From positions 272,001 to 336,000 of the forward strand of contig JACEFZ010027763.1 of assembly GCA_014155875.1 (NCBI GenBank): a stretch of 64,000 nucleotides of DNA, written 5' to 3'. Below the pieces are notes generated by a model. The model was not told the origin of the DNA. It did not search any database and worked only from the letters and a program-made list of their open reading frames with translations. The DNA comes from Cepaea nemoralis (taxonomy: Eukaryota > Mollusca > Gastropoda > Stylommatophora > Helicidae). Numbering within the stretch: the stretch's first letter is position 1; every line of letters starts with the position of its first letter. A program made the position numbers and the translations under genes. Shown in pieces: positions 59,019 through 64,000 of the stretch.

Positions 59019-59284
59019 AGTCTGCTTAGACCCGCATTGCTTAAGACAGTTTGGTATAGTTCCCTGAACCTGTGCTAGTGGATCGGACGGCTATCGCTCT
59101 CGGAATATGGATGTGGCGACAAACACGGAAAACGACCAGCGACGTTGCGGGAGATAGCAATCTAAGACCACTTTGTAATTGAAAGGAGCAATGTACATGC
59201 TAAACAATCACAAATCGAGATTAGAAAAGCTAGCCACTCAAAAGTATTTAAAGCATGTGAAATTATGATATGAGCAGGGTCGGA

Positions 59285-59415
59285 CGAGAATGCGATGCCT
59301 GGGCTCGTCGTCTGCTAAGTGATAGTAAGATTGGCCACCTATTCCTCCGATCATTCAGACCTACAAAATGTGATGGGCTATCACATTACATATCTATAGC
59401 AGGAAACTGGTACCG
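59285..59415 (+). repeat. SINE-like dispersed repeat, family C
   Basis: Body matches 18500-18600 (TCAGACCTACAAAATGTGATGG). Confidence 0.55.
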
Positions 59416-59629
59416 TACACATTAATTAAAATTCAAGTATACACATATTTGAATTCGTGTCTGTGCTTGCAGAGTTCGTCCGCTGTACTAAGATTCTCCT
59501 TTTCTGATTATTATTGGAAACTAAACATTTAAGGACAACAACATGCAGTGAAAGTGGCCCTTCCTTTTATTCTGTCTTTGAGCATTGGTCCTCAACCAAA
59601 TCAGACGAAGCCGTCTTAGCATTTACCAT

Positions 59630-62600
59630 CTTGACAACAGCTGTACAACCTTTCGGCCACACAGACAGTACTATCTTGACACCAGCTGTACAACCATTCG
59701 GCCACACAGACAGTACTATCTTGACAACAGCTGTACAACCATTCGGCCACACAGAAAGTACTATCTTGACATCAGTTGTACAACCATTCGGCCACACAGA
59801 CAGTACTATCTTGACAACAGCTGTACAACCATTCGGCCACACAGACAGTACTATCTTGACAACAGCTGTACAACCATTCGGCCACACAGACAGTACTATC
59901 TTGACACCAGCTGTACAACCATTCGGCCACACAGACAGTACTATCTTGACAACAGCTGTACAACCATTCGGCCACACAGACAGTACTATCTTGGCAACAG
60001 CTGTACAACCATTCGGCCACACAGACAGTACTATCTTGACAACAGCTGTACAACCATTCGGCCACACAGATAGTACCATCTTGACACCAGCTGTACAATC
60101 ATTCGGCCACACAGACAGTACTATCTTGACAACAGCTGTACAACCCAACCATTCGGCCACACAGACAGTACTATCTTGACATCAGTTGTACAACCATTCG
60201 GCCACACAGACAGTACTATCTTGACAACAGCTGTACAACCATTCGGCCACACAGACAGTACTATCTTGACAACAGCTGTACAACCATTCGGCCACACAGA
60301 CAGTACTATCTTGACATCAGTTGTACAACCATTCGGCCACACAGACAGTACTATCTTGACAACAGCTGTACAACCATTCGGCACACAGACAGTACTATCT
60401 TGACAACAGCTGTACAACCATTCGGCCACACAGACAGTACCATCTTGACACCAGCTGTACAACCATTCGGCCACACAGACAGTACTATCTTGACAACAGC
60501 TGTACAACCATTCGGCCACATAGAGAGTACTATCTTGACACCAACTGTACAACCATTCGGCCACACAGACAGTACTATCTTGACAATAGCTGTACAACAA
60601 TTCGGCCACACAGATAGTACTATCTTGACAACAGCTGTACAACCATTCGGCCACACAACAGTACTATCTTGACACCAGCTGTACAACCATTCGGCCACAC
60701 AGACAGTACTATCTTGACAACAGATGTACAACCATTCGGCCACACAGACAGTACTATCTTGGCAACAGCTGTACAACCATTCGGCCACACAGACAGTACT
60801 ATCTTGACAACAGCTGTACAACCATTCGGCCACACAGACAGTACCATCTTGACACAGCTGTACAATCATTCGGCCACACAGACAGTACTATCTTGACAAC
60901 AGCTGTACAACCCAAATTCGGCCACACAGACAGTACTATCTTGACACAGTTGTACAACCATTCGGCCACACAGACAGTACTATCTTGACAACAGCTGTAC
61001 AACCATTCGGCCACACAGACAGTACTATCTTGACATCAGTTGTACAACCATTCGGCCACACAGACAGTACTATCTTGACAACAGCTGTACAACCATTCGG
61101 CCACACAGTACTATCTTGACAACAGCTGTACAACCATTCGGCCACACAGACAGTACCATCTTGACATCAGCTGTACAACCATTCGGCCACACAGACAGTA
61201 CTATCTTGACAACAGCTGTACAACCATTCGGCCACACAGACAGTACTATCTTGACAATAGCTGTACAACCATTCGGCCACACAGACAGTACTATCTTGAC
61301 ACCAACTGTACAACCATTCGGCCACACAGACAGTACTATCTTGACAACAGCTGTACAACCATTCGGCCACACAGACAGTACTATCTTGACACAGCTGTAC
61401 AACCATTCGGCCACACAACAGTACTATCTTGACACCAACTGTACAACCATTCGGCCACACAGACAGTACTATCTTGACATCAGTTGTTCAACCTTTCGGC
61501 CACAAAGACAGTACTATCTTGACATCAGTTGTACAGCCATTCGGCCACACAGACAGTACTATCTTGACACCAGCTGTACAACCATTCGGCCACACAGACA
61601 GTACTATCTTGACAACAGTGTACAACCATTCGGCCACACAGACAGTACTATCTTGACAAAAGCTGTACAACCATTCGGCCACACAGACAGTACTATCTTG
61701 ACAACAGCTGTACAACCTTTCGGCCACACAGACAGTACTATCTCGACAACAGATGTACAACCATTCGGCCACACAGACAGTACTATCTTGACACCAGCTG
61801 TACAACCATTCGGCCACACAGACAGTACTATCTTGACAACAGCTGTACAACTATTCGGCCACACAGACAGTACTATCTTGACAACCGCTGTACAACCCAA
61901 CCATTCGGCCACACAGACAGTACTATCTTGACATCAGTTGTACAACCATTCGGCCACACAGACAGTACTATCTTGACAACAGCTGTACAACCATTCGGCC
62001 ACACAGACAGTACTATCTTGACAACAGCTGTACAACCATTCGGCCACACAGACAGTACTATCTTGACATCAGTTGTACAACCATTCGGCCACACAGACAG
62101 TACTATCTTGACAACAGCTGTACAACCATTCGGCCACACAGTACTATCTTGACAACAGCTGTACAAGCATTCGGCCACAAAACAGTACCATCTTGACACC
62201 AGCTGTACAACATTCGGCCACACAGACAGTACTATCTTGACAACAGCTGTACAACCATTCGGCCACACAGACAGTACTATCTTGACAACAGCTGTACAAC
62301 CTTTCGGCCACACAGACAGTACTATCTCGACAACAGATGTACAACCATTCGGCCACACAGACAGTACTATCTTGACACCAGTTGTACAACCATTCGGCCA
62401 CACAGACAGTACTATCTTGACAACAGCTGTACAACCATTCGGCCACACAGACAGTACTATCTTGACAACAGTTGTACAACCATTCGGCCACACAGACAGT
62501 ACTATCTTGACAACAGCTGTACAACCATTCGGCCACACAGACAGTACTATCTTGGCAACAGCTGTACAACCATTCGGCCACACAGACAGTACTATCTTGA

Positions 62601-64000
62601 CAACAGCTGTACAACCATTCGGCCACACAGACAGTACCATCTTGACACCAGCTGTACAATCATTCGGCCACACAGACAGTACTATCTTGACAACCGCTGT
62701 ACAACCCAACCATTCGGCCACACAGACAGTACTATCTTGGCAACAGCTGTACAACCATTCGGCCACACAGACAGTACTATCTTGACAACAGCTGTACAAC
62801 CATTCGGCCACACAGACAGTACTATCTTGACATCAGTTGTACAACCATTCGGCCACACAGACAGTACTATCTTGACAACAGCTGTACAACCATTCGGCCA
62901 CACAGACAGTACTATCTTGACAACAGCTGTACAACCATTCGGCCACACAGACAGTACTATCTTGGCAACAGCTGTACAACCATTCGGCCACACAGACAGT
63001 ACTATCTTGACAACAGCTGTACAACCATTCGGCCATAAAGACAGTACCATCTTGACATCAGCTGTACAATCATTCGGCCACACAGACAGTACTATCTTGA
63101 CAACCGCTGTACAACCCAACCATTCGGCCACACAGACAGTACTATCTTGACATCAGTTGTACAACCATTCGACCACACAGACAGTACTATCTTGACAACA
63201 GCTGTACAACCATTCGGCCACACAGACAGTACTATCTTGACAACAGCTGTACAACCATTCGGCCACACAGACAGTACTATCTTGACATCAGTTGTACAAC
63301 CATTCGGCCACACAGACAGTACTATCTTGACAACAGCTGTACAACCATTCGGCCACACAGTACTATCTTGACACCAGCTGTACAACCATTCGGCCACACA
63401 GACAGTACTATCTTGACAACAGCTGTACAACCATTCGGCCACACAGACAGTACTATCTTGACAACAGCTGTACAACCATTCGGCCACACAGACAGTACTA
63501 TCTTGACAACAGCTGTACAACCATTCGGCCACACAGACAGTACCATCTTGACACCAGCTGTACAACCATTCGGCCACACAGACAGTACCATCTTGACACC
63601 AGCTGTACAACCATTTGGCCACACAGACAGTACTATCTTGACAACAGCTGTACAACCATTCGGCCACACAGACAGTACTATCTTGACAACAGCTGTACAA
63701 CCATTCGGCCACACAGACAGTACTATCTTGACAACAGCTGTACAACCATTCGGCCACACAGACAGTACTATCTTGACAACAGCTGTACAACCTTTCGGCC
63801 ACACAACAGTACTATCTTGACACCAGCTGTACAACCATTCGGCCACACAGACAGTACTATCTTGACATCAGTTGTTCAACCTTTCGGCCACACAGACAGT
63901 ACTATCTTGACATCAGTTGTACAGCCATTCGGCCACACAGACAGTACTATCTTGACACCAGCTGTACAACCATTCGGCCACACAGACAGTACTATCTTGA
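59630..64000. repeat. 45-bp minisatellite array, about 97 copies, open at the window end
   Basis: The unit is 45 bp: TTGACAACAGCTGTACAACC, ATTCGGCCACACAGACAGTA, CTATC. Because 45 is a multiple of three, several frames on both strands stay open for many units and yield repetitive peptides such as PFGHTDSTILTTAVQ. Frame-breaking indels are scattered (for example a lost C near 60382, and a five-base CAACC insertion at 60141, 61893, 62702 and 63112), so coding is unlikely. Unit variants (AACAGCTG, ACCAGCTG, ATCAGTTG, AACAGATG) occur in repeating orders, showing block duplication. The array continues past base 64000. Confidence 0.97.

Noticed and set aside
59514..63846. Long repetitive open frames on both strands (up to 312 codons)
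   Set aside because: They arise because the 45-bp unit contains no stop in several frames. Indels not divisible by three shift every frame, and opposite strands are equally open.

Overview
This is animal nuclear DNA. The signs are split exons with GT-AG borders, LINEs, a Penelope-like element, tRNA-derived SINEs, hAT and pogo remnants, trinucleotide microsatellites and an 18S rRNA fragment that follows the metazoan consensus. The mix of I-superfamily LINEs with RNase H, zinc-finger-tailed LINEs, Penelope elements and the style of the 18S V4 region suggest a lophotrochozoan, most likely a mollusc and perhaps a gastropod. That placement is inference; the species cannot be named from the window.

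Host genes are almost absent. The only convincing one is an immunoglobulin-superfamily gene on the + strand. It has a 33-bp Thr/Pro linker exon (25879-25911) and an Ig domain split across two exons (28706-28811 and 47455-47639). A possible first half of another Ig domain lies at 49846-49991. All junctions fit the expected phases (1-1, 1-2, 2-1). The intron inside the Ig domain is 18.6 kb and is filled with mobile DNA.

Layout. 1-9804 and 13360-16755 are two direct copies of a segment of more than 3.3 kb. The first copy holds a young LTR retrotransposon (2340-8791) with gag and protease but no polymerase; the second copy is the empty site. 9805-13359 and 16756-21100 hold microsatellites, minisatellites, SINEs and a hAT MITE (19015-19473). 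21125-25735 holds LINE pieces. 25879-28811 holds the linker and first Ig exon with three SINEs just before it. 29662-35545 holds a second hAT element carrying a LINE insertion, a 28-bp satellite split by a SINE, and a decayed LINE. 36540-39242 holds rDNA-derived sequence: probable 5' ETS, a mutated 18S fragment and tandem subrepeats. 39243-44690 is an I-superfamily LINE nested in another LINE. 46802-47400 is a deleted pogo/Tigger element, followed by the second Ig exon. 52976-55386 is a Penelope-like element with inverted terminal repeats. The window ends inside a 45-bp minisatellite of about 97 copies (59630-64000).

No operon or multi-gene system is present. Most long open frames are repeat artefacts or parts of dead elements. 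The points of most interest are the Ig gene and its repeat-rich introns, the filled/empty-site pair for the polymerase-less LTR element, the rDNA fragment inside an intron, LINE 3' tails lying beside long (GAA)n tracts, the Penelope element with a mutated catalytic motif, and the block-duplicated 45-bp array.
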